Positions 1 through 11,120 of a stretch of DNA of 64,000 bases are shown in pieces. The notes under the pieces are model-generated. The model was not told the DNA's origin, did no database searches, and saw only the letters and a list, made by a program, of their open reading frames with translations. The stretch is from assembly GCA_029204225.1 (NCBI GenBank), contig CM055106.1, forward strand, positions 815,711-879,710. The letters run 5' to 3'. Made by a program: the position numbers and the translations under genes. The first letter of the stretch is position 1; each line of letters starts with the position of its first letter. This DNA comes from Diphasiastrum complanatum (lineage: Eukaryota; Streptophyta; Lycopodiopsida; Lycopodiales; Lycopodiaceae).

Positions 1-320
1 ATGTCCCCCATCAGAAGGTCTATGTCGTGGGCTGCACACGAGGTATGAACAATATGAGGGAACTCGGCCTCTAGCAGTACACCCATCTGAATGCAGTTCG
101 TGGCATTGTCCGTCACCACCGTGACGATATGTTGTGGGCCTATGGCTAGGATGGAAGACCTGATGACATCAAACATGAACTCTGCAGATATGACTCTCCC
201 CCCCCTGCTGCAATCCACTGCTCTCAAAAACTGTGTGCCCATGCAGCTGGAGACCAGTATGTTGAGGATCGGCCTCCTCCTGACATCAATCTAGCCATCG
301 GACATGATGCTGCAACCGTA
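1..320 (-). pseudogene. hAT-type transposase fragment (DUF659 region)
   Basis: Read on the minus strand, this encodes part of a plant hAT-superfamily transposase of the DUF659 type. Visible hallmarks are a VVTDNATNC stretch, then about 30 residues later an S-CAAH-DIDLL block. These match the conserved VVTDNAxN and CAAHCxDL motifs of the DUF659/RNase H-like core, the second with D in place of C. Upstream is the family's SDGW signature, but the Trp codon is replaced by TAG, and further stops precede it near 330. The fragment therefore begins there and runs off the left window edge. No terminal inverted repeats or 8-bp target duplication can be seen because the far end lies outside. It is a decayed, truncated copy. 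The superfamily is clear; autonomy is not expected. Confidence 0.72.
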
Positions 321-582
321 AGTGGCCCAGATTCATCTTGCCTGTCAGAAGACGACTCAGGATGGTCACTCTTGCACTAAAATCACATGCTTACAAACTA
401 AATATGCAGATCATGCATTCAACCAAGAAATCAGCCTGTACAGTAGTTGAATAGCCATGAAATCCTACTTACTTGCTGCAAAAACGGAATGAATCAGATT
501 CTTAACTATATTACACTTGCATTAATCCACAAACAAGAAGCAAGAAACTAATTATACTAAACTAGACAACATTTTAGAAGTC

Positions 583-616
583 CAAGAATCAAGAAACACT
601 CATTTCTTGATTCTTG
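583..616. repeat. Perfect 14-bp inverted repeat (hairpin)
   Basis: CAAGAATCAAGAAA at 583-596 is followed after a 6-base loop by its exact reverse complement at 603-616. It lies in otherwise featureless AT-rich DNA (345-840) where I see no gene. It could be a small foldback or a transcript hairpin. No terminator function is claimed. Confidence 0.7.
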
Positions 617-839
617 CATACCCCAAGAATGTCAAGAACTAGATTGTAAGAGAATATACAGGATTTACACCACAAATCCAGCCTATTTAGTTTACCTGAA
701 TGTTGGAACCTACATTAGTTGACAAGAAAACAAGAAATCTAATCCACCACTAAGATCCACAACCACACACAAAGGAAATGGAAGGGCAAGATCATTAATG
801 CATCACTCAAGAAACAAGAATGATCAAGGAGCTCAAGAA

Positions 840-1240
840 TGCACCAAAACTCATGGAAGGTCTTCTCATTTCAGCATGGAGTAGATACATTTACAAAATC
901 TTCTCTTCTACAAAGGGGGAGTCTTTTAAATAAGCAAGAGAGCTTCTTAGGTGGCATCCTAGTGGCATTTCCACATTACACAAACTACAAGTGAAATTAT
1001 GCCCTCCACTAGATGTCACCATCAAAAGGTTGCTCACTCTACTTTCTTTAAGAGGGGTCTACTTGCATTTATTATTTTGCCTAGAAATACTAGTTCCTAC
1101 ATGGTCATTCCATCTTTCGGGATTCACCATGAGGCTTACATAGTTTCTACTTGATAGTATTAACTAGTATTCCTTGGCTCTCGTACTCAACTCCCAGTCT
1201 TTGTTTGTCTCATCTTCTCAAAGACCTACTCTTGGGTAGC
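840..1240 (-). repeat. LTR-like promoter segment, copy 1
   Basis: The minus strand here matches the plus strand at about 13,560-13,930 over several hundred bases: the block around GGAATGACCATGTAGGA, the GACCCCTCTTAA block, the CCTTTTGATGGTGAC block, and a TATTTAAA-like TATA box with the leader after it. Two diverged copies in different element contexts suggest the U3/R part of an LTR. This copy lies just 3' of the minus-strand copia-A coding fragment, as a 3' LTR would. However, the other LTR-like pieces near copia-A (2,400-2,923; 3,554-3,800) are unrelated in sequence, so the parent element is not settled. Confidence 0.5.
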
Positions 1241-2390
1241 TCTGGCCGAGTATTTTGGGGATTGTCAGAATTAGCTAACAACTTTCCTTGTCTTTTACCT
1301 TTTCTAATCAAGACATCCTTCCTTTTGAACATACAAGCATCTACATCAAACTCAACTGTGAGGTCTTTACTTAGAAATTGACTCACACTACTATGCAAAT
1401 TCTTGGTAATAGATGTTATAAACAAGACATCCTCCAAATGAACATTCCTATTTGTAGAGAGAGAAAAAGGAATTGTTCCAATCCCTTTGATTGCACACTC
1501 ACCATCATTGGCCGAGTAGATTATCCTCTTGTCATCTCCATATGCCAACAAAGAAGTGAAGAACTTTTTGTAAAAAGTCATGTGTGAACTTGCTCCACTA
1601 TCAATCCACCATGGATCTAGATCTCCATCATTAGCAAACATACATGAAGACATCACAAATGCATCATCATTTGCATCTTGAACATCCAAATCATTCTCAT
1701 CAAGAGTAAGATTACCTTGCTTGTCTCCTTGATCTCTCTTCTTCTTGTAGCACTCACTTGCAAAGTGTTCTTTGATGCCACATTAGAAGCACTTGAGCTT
1801 TGATCTATTTTTCTTTTTGCCATTTGAAAAAGCCTCCCATTGATCTTGCCCTTTGGACCACTTGCTTTTTCTTTTTCCCTTGATGAACATAGCCTCCTCT
1901 CCAACTTGAGATGTTGATAAAGATCCACCTCTTGTTTGAAGCCTATATTCTTCAATGATCAAGATCTCTTGAAGATCAATCAAACTTGGCAAAGTCTTTT
2001 GAATAGCAAGACTTTGAACAATGTTAGCATGAGCATCCAAAAATCCATTAAGAATAACTTGAACAAGCTCTCCTTCCTTAATGCTCTCATCAATGCAAGC
2101 CAACTCATCATTCAATGCTTTCATCCTCAAAATAAAAATAATTGGACTTTCTTCACTCTTTTGCTTACAATTGTCTTCCTAGAGTCAACACTCTAGAAGT
2201 AAACTTGGATTCATAAAGCTTCTTCAATGAATCCCTCGTATCCTTTGATGAAGTACTCTTACCAACTTCCTTGAGAAGCTCATTAGTAAAATTCATCTTT
2301 ATCATGTGTAGAGCCTTTTTGTCCCTCTTGTCATATCTCATTTGATCTTGGTGTGTTGCTGGTCTCTCCTCCAAACTCAGCATCTACACT
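1195..2390 (-). pseudogene. Ty1/copia (copia-A) gag-protease pseudogene
   Basis: Minus-strand remains of a copia polyprotein. From 2,383 down come pieces of the UBN2-type gag (KALHMIKMNFTNELL), a lysine-rich stretch with the start of a zinc knuckle ending in LKCF, then a retropepsin with the active-site block WWIDSGASSHM (about 1,600) and a copia protease tail (VLFITSITKNL). The reading frame changes several times and the region is interrupted by stops, so no complete gag-pol can be made. It ends near 1,210, before integrase. Homologous pieces in the same family lie at 3,815-4,402 and 21,200-22,250 on the plus strand. Assignment to Ty1/copia is firm; the family name is local to this annotation. 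Confidence 0.85.
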
Positions 2391-2399
2391 GAGAATGAG

Positions 2400-2923
2400 A
2401 TGCAAACTCTAATAGATCTTAATCAAACATGAACCAAAACATAAAATAAAGTTGTTTTCCATACAATAAAATTAAGCTACTATATATTCACACATGTGGA
2501 TCTAAAAATAGCTTTTAATGGACATTCTACACACAAAATTGCAAGACATCACAAGTATAGTGCACCAATGGATAGTAGAACCCAAGAGAACCATGTATAA
2601 GCATGAATGAGATAAGAGAGAGAGAGAGAGAATCATTTCTCTTCCCACAAGTTACATCCTTTTATAATAGGTACAAATCTAAATTCAAACTTGGTTTCCC
2701 TCCATAATAGAAAACCCTACTATTATTGTGACTAGATTCAATGTCTCTACTACTCAAATTTGAATGTACTAAAACTCATGTAATATGAATTCCCACACTT
2801 TCCAAAAGTCTATATTCAAATATAACTTTTAAAAGTCAAACTCTAAGTCTAATATGAAATTGTCCTCAAATGCCAAGTAAACAAATGTAGCAAATATGAC
2901 TAAACTAGTTGAAATCTCTCACA
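2400..2923 (-). repeat. Probable copia-A LTR (minus orientation)
   Basis: The minus strand starts TGTGAGAGATTTCAACTAG at 2,923 and is similar for over 200 bases to the plus-strand segment beginning TGTGATAAATTCAACTAG at 3,554, where a purine-rich tract (GAAGAGGGGG) sits just before it, as a polypurine tract precedes a 3' LTR. It includes a short (GA)n run and, near its far end, CACATGTGTG, a palindrome also found at copia-1 LTR ends. It lies immediately upstream of the gag fragment, the position of a 5' LTR. The exact right end and a primer-binding site were not found. Confidence 0.5.
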
Positions 2924-3553
2924 AGTAACAAGACCTTCTCTCCTATTGGTCTAACATGTTGGAAAAATATGGACTTTTGTAAGAGTAAATATCTCTTTTT
3001 TACCTTTGATCTTGATCAAGTGGAAGAGGGTGGGGGGAGTGTGATGGGGGCAAAATCAGCTACTAGATACAAAAATAGTCGAATAGACAACTCATGCTAA
3101 ATATAATCACAGCTTTAAGTGTTCTAATTGCCCAACAAAATGTCAAAAAAAATTAATTCATACTCTAAAAACAAGAGTACAGTCCACTAAAGAGATTAGA
3201 AATGGTTTGTGTGTGGTATTACTGAAAACAGATTCAATGTGAAGTATGGTCCTGAAATAAATGGAAGAGCAATATGATATTGCGAGTTCCTCAGGTGTCA
3301 AAGACAGCCATCGTCTGATCAGAAATTGAGGAGTCGTAGACGTCCATGTTCTGATCAGAGTGAGTAAACAAGCACGATCAAATAGCGATGAAAGTGCATT
3401 CAATCACAACAAGCATTCATCTACGTTGTACACAGATAAAAATGTGCTGCTGCTATATTACACTGAAGCACAATACAAATAGCAATTACAACAAAAAATT
3501 GACAGCGTAATTGGGAGACTCAAATAATACGCTAAAACTAGCTGAAGAGGGGG
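2924..3553. other. No gene recognised; one LTR-edge relic
   Basis: AT-rich DNA without a convincing coding region. At 3,022-3,045 a purine tract (GAAGAGGGTGGGGGGAG) is followed by TGTGAT, the same PPT-plus-LTR-start arrangement seen at 3,545-3,559, but the sequence then diverges. I read it as the relic of another LTR junction. Confidence 0.4.
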
Positions 3554-3800
3554 TGTGATAAATTCAACTAGTTTAATCATATTTGCTACATTTTTATATT
3601 TGGCAAATTGAGGCCAACTTTATATTAGACTTAGATTTGACTTTTCAAAGTTAATTTCATTTGAATAAACACTTTTTGAAAGTGTGAAAAAGTTGGTAGT
3701 CAAATTTGAGTAGATTAAAATTGAATGTTGGGTACATTGAATGTAGTCCGAAAAATAGTAAGGTTTATATTTTGGAGGGAAAGCCAAGTGGCCAAATAGG
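3554..3800 (+). repeat. Truncated copia-A LTR (plus orientation)
   Basis: It begins TGTGATAAATTCAAC directly after a purine tract and resembles the LTR at 2,400-2,923 (opposite orientation). It stops near 3,800, where copia protease-coding sequence begins directly, so the 3' part of the LTR, the leader and gag are missing: a rearranged junction rather than a normal element. Confidence 0.5.
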
Positions 3801-3814
3801 GTTTGGACTAGAGG

Positions 3815-4402
3815 GTGATTTACATGGCCAATGATGGTGAGTGTGCAGCCAAAGGGATTGGCACAATTCCTATTTCTCTCTCTACAAATAGGAATGTTCA
3901 TTTGGAGGATGTTTTGTTCAATCCAGTTTGATGGAGATGCTTGTATGATCAAAAGGAAAGATATCTTGATTGGAAAAGGTAAAAGACAAGGGAAGTTGTT
4001 CAAGTTAGATGCTTGTGTTATTGCTAACCAAGTTGGATGTGTTGCAAGAGAGTAAATACATATTCAAGAGGTTGGCATAAAAGGGTGAGATCCCTCAACT
4101 TCAAGACATTGGAGGTAATGGCTACAAAGCAAGTTGTGATTGGTCTTCCAAGTTCATTAAAAAGTATCAATCATGTTTGTGAGTTTTGTGGTTTGTGAAA
4201 GTCACATAGACTACCTTATAATATATCTACATCTAGATCTACGCCTTCTCAAGTTGTACATTCGGATATTCATGGAATTAAGACAATCAACAATAGTGGA
4301 GCTAAGATGTATGTAACTTTCATTGATGATTTTAGTAGATTTTGTTGGATCTATCCACTAAAGAGCAAATATGAAGTGTATGATATCTTTGTTAAGTTCA
4401 AA
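3815..4402 (+). pseudogene. copia-A protease-to-integrase fragment
   Basis: Plus-strand pieces of the same copia family: a protease segment (MANDGECAAKGIGTI, then a VHLEDVLF-like block), a short GKGKRQGKLFKLDAC linker, remnants of the integrase zinc region, and the integrase core around VTFIDDFSRFCWIYPLKSK (about 4,310-4,380). Several frameshifts and stops interrupt it. Homology to copia ends at about 4,402, where the opposite-strand Ty3 RNase H sequence begins, so this is a recombination or insertion junction. Confidence 0.8.
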
Positions 4403-5757
4403 TCCTTAAGATACATAATAATATCAGAATATAACGAATTTGTAGATGAAATCTCGAATAAATGTTCGTCTGGAAAATCATCATTGATAGGGTCTTCGAT
4501 TTTTTCGGTGCTGAGTCGCGATAGATAATCAGCATTCGTATAATATTTTCCTTGACGAAGCTCTATTTGATAAGTAAATTCTTGCAAAAGTAGAATCCAT
4601 CGAGCAATTCGTCCTGATAGATCTGGTTTATTTACAAGATACTTAAGAGCATAATGATCCACATGAAAAATAAATGCATATCCCAGCAAATAATGTCGAA
4701 ATTTTTTAACAGTGAAAATCATGCCAAGTGCTTCCCTTTCTATAGCCGAATAATTCTTCTCTGATGCACTAAACTGTCGACTCGCATAGTAGATGGGATG
4801 ATTCTTCTTCTGGTCGTCCTTCTGCCTTAGACAGACGTCAATAGCAAATGCAGACACATCCACATAACTGTGAAATAAAATAGCCCAGTTGGGTGGTCTC
4901 AGAATAGGAGCATTAATCAACCTTTGCTTAAGATCTTCAAATGCTTTCTGCTATTCATTCATCCACAAGTACTCTACTTGTTTCTTCAGTAGATGTGTAA
5001 GAGAGGCAACAATAGAAGCATGATTTTGAATAAATCTCTTGTAATAGCCAACATGTCCTAAGAAAACTCTTAGTTCACATAAATTGGTTGGTATCTGGAG
5101 ATTCTTTATAAGCTCGACTTTATCTTTGTCGACTTCTATTCCTCTGTTAGATATTATGTGTCCGAGCAATATTCCTTCTTTCATACCAAAAAAACATTTC
5201 TCTGGATGAAGAGATAAACAAGTATCTCGACACCGTTGTAATGTTAATTTCAGCTTCTGCAGGTGTGTCTTTATATCACTGTCTACACAGAAATCATCAA
5301 TAAATATCTCGAGAAAAGTTCTCAAGAAGGCAACGAAGATTAATATCATAATTCGCTGAAAAATCGCTAGAGCGTTACAAAGACCAAAGGGCATTTTGTT
5401 GTAGGCATAAGTGCCCCAATCCGTAGTGAATGTGGTCTTTGAACGATCCTCGTTTCGCACTCCAACCTGATTATATCCAGAAAAGTCATCACAGAAACTG
5501 TAACGCTCTTGACTAGCAACCTGATCTAGTATGTAATCAGTGAAAGGCAGAGGATGATGGTCCTTCCTTGTGGCAGCATTGAGTTTGCAAAAATCTTAGC
5601 ATATTCGTATTTTGCCAGTCTTCTTCTTTGGGACGACAACAATGGGTGAAACCCATTCACTACTTAAGATGGGATAGATTATACCTACATTAAGGTGCTT
5701 GTTAAGTTCGTCCTCAACCATGAGAGAGTACTTAGGATTGAGAAGATACTGTCTCTG
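4402..5757 (-). pseudogene. Ty3/gypsy element F: reverse transcriptase and RNase H
   Basis: Minus-strand pol of a Ty3/gypsy element. RT blocks in order: EWVSPIVVVPKK (about 5,640), a DDFSGYNQV block (about 5,490), TYAYNKMPFGLCNALAIFQR (about 5,380), the catalytic FIDDFCV (about 5,290) and the FLGHVGYYKRFI block (about 5,040). The RNase H domain follows with YVDVSAFAIDVCL, SEKNYSAIEREAL and FHVDHYALKYL, then an NADYLSRL tail. Breaks include stops around 5,600 and 4,950. Sequence homology ends at 4,402, where integrase should begin, so the element is 3'-truncated and has no left LTR. The clade resembles plant Tat/Athila-type elements by its primer site, but this was not tested. Confidence 0.88.
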
Positions 5758-6556
5758 TCAAATAGGTACAACATCTTCCTTAAGATCAATTCGGTGCTCT
5801 CCGAATTCTGTAGGTATACCCTTCAAATCGTCGAGCGACCAGACAAAAACGTCTTGATACTCCTTCAATAGTTCAGTGAATTCCACTAACTTCGATTCTC
5901 CAAGTGACTTCGAAACATGCACAAATTTTCCAGGTGCAAGTTCAATCAGTTTAGTAGAATCTGGTAAAATGATATCTTCTGTCATACTGACCTTGGTATG
6001 GCCATGAATTTCACGCATGGTTGATTCCACATATGTTTTCTTGTCGTCAACCTGGTTCTTGTTACCAAATTTGTGTTCAGATTTATACTCGAATCGTTAG
6101 ACTCTTTCGAGTTTGTGTCTGCAACGTTAATTTCTTCATACGAAACATCTGCTTCAGCGTCACAGGCATCGAAGACTTCTTCGTCATCAGCATTCTCATA
6201 ACATTCAAACTACTGCACTTCAATATCAGATCCATTGGAAAAAATATTCAAGGCATACGAAGATTCTTCTGATGCCTCAGGTGCACCGAGATCACCTAAA
6301 TCGATAGATAAAACACTAGCATCTGGCAAAGAAACTTTTTTCTTCTTTTTGGGCACAGAAAAAAGACTTTCAATTGCTTTCTGTAATAAGTGTTATCTGG
6401 CAACAGCTGTTCAAAAGTAATGTTTAGACGAAGGGATCCAATATCAGTCATGATGTCATATTCTTTCATCTTTGATTTCGAGGTCGGTTTATCGATAACA
6501 GCACTAGACAATTTCGTCTTCACGATTTCCTTGTCCTCTTCCTCAAAAGTGACCAC
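5758..6556 (-). pseudogene. Element F: protease-RT linker region
   Basis: Frameshifted minus-strand coding remains lie between the nucleocapsid-like part and RT. The clearest part (5,758-6,030) encodes a stretch ending ELLKEYQDVFVWSLDDLKGI, the typical lead-in to Ty3 reverse transcriptase. The preceding 6,296-6,556 piece (EYDIMTDIGSLRLNITFEQLL) resembles the region around a Ty3 protease, but I could not find a clear D-T/S-G active site. It is assigned by position and by the RT lead-in. Confidence 0.6.
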
Positions 6557-6561
6557 CTTTT

Positions 6562-7184
6562 CTACAGCAGTTGTTTGAAGTTCAGTGTTCTGATTTCCTT
6601 TGCTTCTGCCGAGATATCTTTTGCAAATAACTTCGCAGCATTGCGATCATAGTCAGGGTCATCTTTGATATCTTCCTTAGTCGTAGATTTGTTCGTTGTT
6701 TTGCTAGAGGATTTATTCTTCGAGGATTTTTTGCAGTTTGTCGAGGATTTCTGATCAGGTTTCGAGGAGCTTTTGCTTCTCGTTGTGACTTTGAATAATT
6801 TCTCCACATCACTTGGCCAGGACTGATCTTCTGTCTTTGCCAATTTTCCTTCAATAACGTCAATTCTCTGCACAACAGCATCAGTCGCAGCTTTCGCTTT
6901 CGTGTCTGCAGCAACTGGTATTGCTACATACTGATATTTGGGTCGCAGCTTTTGTGACTGAGGGCAATCAGGATACTTGTGGCCAGGCTCTCTGCAATTT
7001 TAATATAATGGTACATAACCAATCGGCTTTCGCGGTTGAGGACAGTCAGGAGAAAAATGTCTCGGCTCTCCACAGTTGTAGTAGTTGCTTGAAACTGGTT
7101 TAGTCGCGGTTTGAGACTTCGCTGGTCCAACAAATTCAGGAGGATTATGTCTTCTTGGTGCGAACCTGGGTCTGTCCTGCTGGG
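6562..7184 (-). pseudogene. Element F: nucleocapsid region with multiple zinc knuckles
   Basis: Minus-strand sequence encodes a proline- and glutamine-rich stretch containing two CCHC-like knuckles, YNCGEPRHFSPDC and NCREPGHKYPDC, the first Cys of each apparently replaced by Tyr, or by a stop plus Asn. A long lysine/serine-rich basic tail follows (about 6,650-6,800). Together with the knuckle at the end of the gag piece (CTKCGTSGHTKEDC) this gives three zinc motifs in series. Frameshifts separate it from gag and from the protease region. Confidence 0.6.
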
Positions 7185-8333
7185 CTAATGCTGCAATACC
7201 CTGTACATAGTTAGTAGTCGCATCATTTTGAAAATAAAAAGTACCTCCTGGGCAGGATCTTCAATGTATTTGACATTCACAATAGTGCAGTCTTCTTTAG
7301 TGTGTCCAGAAGTTCCACATTTCGTACACCACATTCTTGAGTTGGAAGAAGACACTTTTGGTCTTTTATCTGCAACTTCAGAGATCTGCACTTTTAAGTC
7401 ATTAAACTTTTTATTAAGGTCAGCCATATTACTCTTCCAAAGCTTTTCAACTTTAGAAGTTGACGACTTATCCTCGACAACTTTCGTGTCATACTTTTGT
7501 TTAATTCGTCGTTTATTCTTTCTCTCTTCTTTGTCAGCTTCTAATTCTGGTGAATCGCTACTTTCAGATTTCAAGCTTGAAGAACTGGTACTTGAATCAG
7601 AATCTGAATCTTCATCGTTGCCACTAGAATCAGTCTTCGACTTTCGAGATTTCTTCGTTGATCGTTGCTTTCGTGCTAGTTTTGAGGTCTCAAAATTTTC
7701 GGCACTAGCTATTACTACTGCTAAGGAGGTCATGTCCCCTTGTCTGCAATACCGATCAATCTTTGGTGGTAAACCAACCAAAAACCATTCGATCTGCATA
7801 TCTACGGGATATACACCGGTTAGTTTTCCTATGAGATTTTTAACCTTACATGTATATTTGCGAAGGGATTCTTTACTCTTCTTCTGAACTTTGTTCAGAT
7901 CTCCAAGAATTTTAGATTTGTAACCGATCTCTCTGAACTGGTTCAGAAATGCATCTTTCAGCAAGTACCAGGTTCCTACACGGCCTAGTTCAACTTGACT
8001 GTACCATATGTGCGTCTGCTTTCTTAGCAGACCAGGGAAAATTCATAGTTTGTCTACGTCAGTTCCCTCATTATTTGCATTAGCGATTGACTCAAATTGT
8101 GAGACATAGCTATCTGCATCATCGGAAGAAGTCCCTTTAAAGTAATCGTATTTAATTTTGGAGATAGAAGTGAAACGTGTAGCAGGACCCTCCATATCGA
8201 AGCTAATTAGAAGTTCAAGTAACTGGGCTGTGATTTCGTCTAGATTTCTTTGACTAGTATTCTCACTTTGTCTTCGTAAAAATTCCTCTCTAGGCTTACG
8301 ATATCGTTCTAATCTGGATTCTCTATCTGACAT
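7185..8333 (-). pseudogene. Element F: gag (capsid)
   Basis: Minus-strand gag beginning MSDRESRLERYRK at 8,333. A retrotransposon-gag-like helical region (KDAFLNQFREIG, SLRKYTCKVKNLIGKL, QIEWFLVGLPPKID) is followed by a serine/acidic low-complexity stretch and a CCHC zinc knuckle, CTKCGTSGHTKEDC (about 7,300). The frame is open except for one TGA at about 8,040 in the KLxIFPGLLRK block, where Arg (CGA) would be expected, i.e. a single CpG transition. The start is chosen as the first Met after the LTR/primer-site region. It is the best preserved part of element F. Confidence 0.85.
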
Positions 8334-8387
8334 ACACTAGAGATGGAAATGGATTTGTCAGATTTCTTATAACTTTCCTAAACTATC

Positions 8388-8405
8388 TCCGGCAACGGCA
8401 CCAAA
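8388..8405 (-). promoter_or_regulatory. Primer-binding site of Ty3 element F
   Basis: The minus strand reads TTGGTGCCGTTGCCGGAG, matching the TGGCGCCGTTGCCGGGGA type of primer site used by many plant Ty3 elements. It lies 3 bases from the LTR edge and about 55 bases upstream of the gag start. Confidence 0.75.
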
Positions 8406-8408
8406 AAT

Positions 8409-9418
8409 TGGTATATGTCATACTATACCAACAAGGTTAATATAGATTTTATAGTAAATAATGTCGTTCCCACAGAGGACAACGTTAGAAAGTTATGTTT
8501 TTGGCACAATTATGGCAAGTGGTTTTGAGTGTTATTCTGGTTGTCGACGTTTCTACACAGAAGTCCTCAACAACTAAAGTCCAACTTAATGGTTAAAGAA
8601 CACAAAGAGTTTTAGAATACGTTAGAATCTTATGTCAATGCCAATCAAGAAGACAGATCGGAGACTTAATTCTTCAGGCAGGGAGTGTCATCTCATATGT
8701 ATCATGCTAGACTGTACCAAAGATAGTCGTTATTCGAGTGCCGAAAAGAAAGTATTCATGACAGACAAATAAGATAGTTTAAAGACAGTTCTTTATAGCA
8801 TGCTTTACGAAAACTCAGCAAACGACTGTAATGCACTAGAGCGTCTGTCTGATCAGGGAGAAATTCATGAAATGCATTAGAGATTGTTAGCAGACTCCAG
8901 ATCACTCACAGTCAGCAGTGTGGAGAACAGAGATAAGAGAGAATAACTCACAGAACTCTATTCACTTCTTCAATCTCTTACATAAGCATAAATTCTTCTC
9001 TCTCAATGATCGAGACTAAAGGGTGAGATCAATATATATTCTACGGGGTGAACAAACACACCTCTAAAACACCTGGTGCGTCGCTCCCGCAAAAGGGTCT
9101 AGTTAACGATTAGACCGAGAATACGTTCACCTATATCATAAGAGATATACTTAACTATGAGTTAAAGTTATTCTACTTTATCATGTCTTTTCGTATCTAG
9201 TCATTTCGTATGGACAACCTTTACTGACAACCTAGTAAAGGTTGTCCAAGACAATGTCTTTTCTTTTAAAAGGTCTTGCCCTTAATTACAAAGCAAGTAC
9301 TTAGGAGATATATTCCCGAAAAATGACTTAGGCCTCTTCATGATTTATACTTATCCAGCTCATATCTTCATTTTTTAGTATATCATGCCATATTTATGTT
9401 GATATTTAATATTTAACA
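8409..9418 (-). repeat. 5' LTR of Ty3 element F
   Basis: On the minus strand it starts TGTTAAATATTAAATATC and ends GACATATACCA next to the primer site. The GTGGGAACGACATT block near its 3' end resembles the conserved end region of plant Ty3 LTRs. About 1,010 bases. No partner LTR is present because the element is truncated at 4,402. The outer edge (9,418) is inferred from the TG...CA ends. Confidence 0.6.
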
Positions 9419-9438
9419 TTTTCGTGGCATAACAAAAC

Positions 9439-10965
9439 TATTATCGGTTTCACGTACGTGACTTTGCAGAAAAAGCAAGCTGGATGTATCGGTTAACTAG
9501 AGATTCCAAATGGGTAGAAGAGCATGGCCATGCATTTCAAAATCTCACAACCGCTTTAGCCAATGCTTCTATTTTGCGAGCACCAAACTCTTCCAAGGAA
9601 TTCCATGTACATACGGATGCTTCTAAGTTCGTCGTAGGCGCTGTTTTGATGCAACCTGGTGAGGATTCCAAGGATTATCCTATCCGATTCTTGAGTCGAC
9701 AACTGATCCCAGTCGAGATGAATTATACTACTATTGAGAAGGAAGCGGTTGCTATGGTCTATGCGGTTCAAAATTTTTGCCATTATCTATTAGGAAAACC
9801 ATGTGTGTTTTACACCGATCATCAAGCGTTATTGTATCTTTTGAACAAGACATGCACAACTGGACGAATAGAATGCTGGTTGTTGTTAATTGGGAAATTT
9901 GAGTTTTGAGTTGTTGTTAGAAGGGGCTCGCAACATTTTTTAGCTTATCATCTTTCACGAATCCCTAGCACGGACAAACCAATAGAAGGTGAATGACAAC
10001 CTTCTTGATGCTATCTTGTTTCAAGTAGATTACACTCCAGTTTGGGCCCGTGAAATCACTTAACACCTCACTATTGGCCAAATTGATCCAAATCTACCTA
10101 AACCCACTTAGCGAGCATTGATTTATAAATCTGCTCCCTACACCCTCATTGTTGGACAATTGTATAAAAAAGGGACGGATGAAATTATTCGTAGATGTCT
10201 TACCGAGGGAGAAACGTTGGCCGGATTCTAGTAGCCAACCTTATTTAAAGATACACATCAATTTTTGTGATGGCATACGATGTATGCCAACATGCAAAAT
10301 GACCACAATTCAAGGATTTCATGCCATTAAATCCCATATTGTTAGATCAAGCATTTTTCAAATGGGGGATCGACTATGTGGGACCGATTAGCCCGACTGC
10401 TAGATTCACACAATCTCAATATATTATAGTGGCCACCGACTATTGGACCAAGTGGGCCGAAGCTTGTGCTATTAAAACTACATATGCAAATTGCATTTCC
10501 AAATTCCTCTACGAGCAAATTATAGTGCGTTTTGGTTGCCCATTAGAAATCGTGAAACACACTTCTTAAAGCAGTGATCAAACACTTACTATCCACCTTC
10601 CTAGTGGTCCATAGAAAAAGTGCCCTTTATTACCCACGTTGTAATGGCCAAGCTGAGTCCACTAATATGATCTTATGTGAAATCCTTACTAAGACTGTAG
10701 AGGCTAGTAGGTCTGATTGGGAATTGAAGTTACATGCCGCACTTTGGGCTTATCGTACCACCTCTAAGAAATCTACTGGATCTTCCTCTTTTCAGTTGAC
10801 TTATGGCCAGTAATTAGTTATGCCAGTTGAATTTTATGTTCCATCCTTACGCCTGGCCTATGATCTACAATTGGATTTCAAACGAATCTTAGTCAGTCGC
10901 CTATTTCATCTTGAAAAGCTTTGTGAAACCCATACCATTAGTTAGTTAGAATTAAAGTAGAATCT
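9439..10965 (+). pseudogene. Ty3/gypsy RNase H-integrase pseudogene
   Basis: Plus-strand pol remnant. RNase H (9,484-9,909) shows EFHVHTDASKFVVGAVL, NYTTIEKEAVAMVYAV and FYTDHQALLYLLN. It is followed by a damaged zinc-binding region with many stops (9,960-10,320). The integrase core shows FKWGIDYVGPIS (first Asp), YIIVATDYWTKWAEA, then a damaged region where VSDRG should be (second Asp lost, about 10,555), and NGQAESTNM (Glu kept, about 10,660). The C-terminal part runs to 10,965. Upstream RT is reduced to a few residues. The closest relative in the window is element B. It carries no LTRs of its own. Confidence 0.85.
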
Positions 10966-11107
10966 CTGTGTTACTGTATTGTGGGTCCTATCAGTTGATA
11001 AGGATCAGTTGGCCTTGCCACAAGGTAAGTCGACGGGACACGCGTCCTGCCAACAGCAACCTGGGTCATGCATGGATTTGTGTTCCCATGCAGAGCGAAT
11101 TCTAAGT

Positions 11108-11120
11108 TGGTATCAGAGCC
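11108..11120 (+). promoter_or_regulatory. Copia primer-binding site
   Basis: TGGTATCAGAGCC is the standard plant Ty1/copia primer site complementary to the 3' end of initiator Met-tRNA. It marks the end of a 5' LTR, probably 10,970-11,105 or a truncated part of it. The downstream 1.2 kb is the leader of the copia gag at 12,359. Confidence 0.7.

Noticed and set aside
7228-7887. 219-codon plus-strand ORF
   Set aside because: Antisense of the element-F gag, which has recognisable gag and zinc-knuckle sequence on the minus strand.
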